Origin: an uncultured Dorea sp.
Lineage (GTDB): Bacteria > Bacillota > Clostridia > Lachnospirales > Lachnospiraceae
Length of the DNA: 64,000 nucleotides
NCBI RefSeq assembly: GCF_934294775.1
Contig: NZ_CAKRAH010000007.1
Span: 30,958-94,957 of the forward strand
Direction of reading: 5' to 3'
In this document: positions 62,787 through 64,000 of the stretch, in pieces
How positions within the stretch are numbered: position 1 is the first letter of the stretch
Layout of the letters: every line of letters begins with the position of its first letter
The notes under the pieces: generated by a model
The model's database searches: none
Told to the model about the DNA's origin: nothing
Seen by the model: the letters and a program-made list of their open reading frames with translations, nothing else
Position numbers and translations under genes: made by a program

Positions 62787-62915
62787 GAATGATTCAAGTT
62801 ATGAATCAAATTATTATTCGCTTGAATTTTATTGCGTAAGAAAGTGATTCAGGCGAGAAGGGTGTTCCTTTTGAACAGCAATCCAAATATAAATGTGATT
62901 GGAGTTAATTAGCTG

Positions 62916-62944
62916 TTGCGAGGGAGAGTAATCTGTATTATAAT
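62916..62944 (+). promoter_or_regulatory. sigma-A promoter of the ribU riboswitch unit
   Basis: TTGCGA (62916-62921), 17 nt, TATAAT (62939-62944), directly before the FMN aptamer. Confidence 0.7.
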
Positions 62945-62959
62945 ATCTGAGAAAAGAAG

Positions 62960-63118
62960 ATTCTTCGGGGCAGGGTGCAATTCCCAACCGGCGGTAAAGT
63001 CCGCGAACTGATTAAAAAAAATGACTGTTCAGTAATAACAGGACAGGTATCAGAAAAAATCAGCCGATCTGGTGAAATTCCGGAACCGACAGTAAAGTCT
63101 GGATGAGAGAAGGATGAT
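62960..63118 (+). ncRNA. FMN riboswitch (RFN element)
   Basis: All conserved RFN blocks are present: GGGCAGGGTGCAATTCCC, ACCGGCGGTAAAGTCCGCGA, later CCGATCTGGTGAAATTCCG, ACCGACAGTAAAGTC and GGATGAGAGAAGGA. The 5' TTCTTC pairs with the 3' GAGAAGGA to form P1. A terminator follows at 63153, so FMN binding should stop transcription of ribU. Confidence 0.97.
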
Positions 63119-63152
63119 GCGATAATTGCAGAATTAATATTTGAAAAATCAT

Positions 63153-63184
63153 AGCCCCGGTACTTCAAGTGCCGGGGTTTTTGC
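63153..63184 (+). terminator. riboswitch-controlled terminator before ribU
   Basis: GCCCCGG-t-ACTT pairs with AAGT-g-CCGGGG, then TTTTTGC. It is the expression platform of the FMN riboswitch. Confidence 0.9.
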
Positions 63185-63340
63185 TGTAAGTGACAGGAGA
63201 GATGATATACCAACGTGTACATCCACTTTCTAAGATGCAGGATTATTTCAAATAAATTACAAGTGACAATTTGCTAATCGCATGGTTCGAATTAAGAAGT
63301 TTCTTCCTTTAGAAATTTATAAGTTTAAAGGAGAAGAAAG

Positions 63341-63970
63341 ATGAGTACAGAAGTAATGGCAAAACAAAATGAAAGAAACAGAAACAAGATCAGAACGATG
63401 GCACAGATCGGTATGCTCTCAGCAATTGCAACCGTATTGATGCTGTTCGAGATCCCGCTTCCATTTGCACCATCGTTTTACGAGATTGACTTTAGTGAAG
63501 TACCGATCCTGATCGGAAGCTTTGCAATGGGGCCGCTCGCAGGAGCTGCAATAGAATTTATCAAGATTTTATTAAACTTTGCAATCAACGGAACCTTAAC
63601 AGCAGGAGTCGGTGAAATCGCAAACTTCCTGATTGGATGTTCCCTGGTTGTGCCGGCAGCAATGATATACCGCAAAAAACACACCAGAAACGGCGCCTTG
63701 CTTGGCATGGTGACAGGAACCGTCTTCATGACCATAGTCGGATGCTTCATGAACGCCTACATCCTGCTCCCGGCATACGCCAAAGCCTTCGGAATGCCAC
63801 TTGATGCGCTGGTAGGAATGGGAACAGCAGTCAACAAACATATCACAGACATCAAGACATTTGTGATTCTGGCAGTAGGACCGTTTAATCTGCTGAAAGG
63901 AACATTGGTGTCATTGATAGTGTTCCTGGTTTATAAAAAAATAAGTCCGATCTTAAAAATGAATGCGTAG
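63341..63970 (+). CDS. ribU: ECF riboflavin transporter S component RibU
   Basis: RibU is the substrate-binding S component of an ECF importer for riboflavin. The 209-residue membrane protein has about six segments and the typical IPLPFAPSFYEIDFSEVPILIG stretch (start of the second segment) as well as GPLAGAAIEFIKILLN. AAAGGAG precedes ATG 63341. The FMN riboswitch upstream confirms the vitamin assignment. Energising EcfA/A'/T subunits are elsewhere; it is a group II ECF transporter. Confidence 0.96.
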   Translation: MSTEVMAKQNERNRNKIRTMAQIGMLSAIATVLMLFEIPLPFAPSFYEIDFSEVPILIGSFAMGPLAGAAIEFIKILLNFAINGTLTAGVGEIANFLIGCSLVVPAAMIYRKKHTRNGALLGMVTGTVFMTIVGCFMNAYILLPAYAKAFGMPLDALVGMGTAVNKHITDIKTFVILAVGPFNLLKGTLVSLIVFLVYKKISPILKMNA

Positions 63971-64000
63971 GATGGGTGTTTAATACACTATTTCATTGTG

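Overview
The window looks like a chromosomal segment of a low-to-mid-GC Gram-positive anaerobe of the class Clostridia, most likely a gut Lachnospiraceae (Dorea-like; family-level inference only). The support is a selenocysteine-dependent D-proline reductase cluster, a bifunctional AdhE, a soluble [FeFe]-hydrogenase, clostridial-style S10-spc-alpha operons with a zinc-type S14, strong AGGAGG ribosome binding sites and AT-rich codon use. I see no tRNA, rRNA, CRISPR array, transposase or prophage.

Layout. (1) 1-8020: proline (Stickland) reductase genes prdA, a small linker gene, prdB with an in-frame UGA and a downstream hairpin, and prdD-prdE. They are followed on the minus strand by a YcxB-like protein, a TSUP-type permease, a probable free-standing ncRNA of about 370 nt and a LysR regulator. 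A sigma-54-type promoter precedes prdA. (2) 8453-25061: one long ribosomal-protein block from rpsJ to rplQ including secY, adk, map, infA and rpoA, with structured leaders before rpsJ and rpsM. (3) 25115-31700: redox block with a NuoF/GltD-like flavoprotein, [FeFe]-hydrogenase and adhE (Rex-like site upstream). (4) 31887-38958: a small kinase, a secreted cell-wall hydrolase, a HAD phosphatase, uppP and a polar amino-acid ABC transporter whose binding protein is circularly permuted. (5) 39202-45496: LacI-regulated maltose/glucose PTS, an EEP-family protein and malQ. (6) 45594-50364: AraC regulator, GPH symporter and GH42 beta-galactosidase. (7) 50417-50830: a free-standing copy of the PrdA N-terminal module. 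(8) 51307-63970: mutY, an AAA/PD-(D/E)XK protein, lipid and phosphate enzymes (PAP2, GDPD, DagK), TetR, tex, YitT, ptsI, and an FMN riboswitch controlling ribU.

How they fit together: PrdA/PrdB reduce D-proline as an electron sink. The hydrogenase and AdhE are alternative sinks for the same reducing equivalents, and the Rex-like site fits NADH/NAD control. PtsI supplies phosphate to the PTS, and the maltose and beta-galactoside loci feed glycolysis.

The observations I rate highest are: (a) two long 3'-UTR hairpins at 38966-39046 and 39116-39192, whose stems are unrelated but whose 33-nt loops are nearly identical in the sense of their own upstream genes; (b) the separate PrdA N-terminal module; (c) the unidentified minus-strand ncRNA at 6548-6921; (d) a dispersed palindromic repeat that sits next to terminators; (e) the PrdD/PrdE pair as a split, cysteine-less copy of the PrdA catalytic region.
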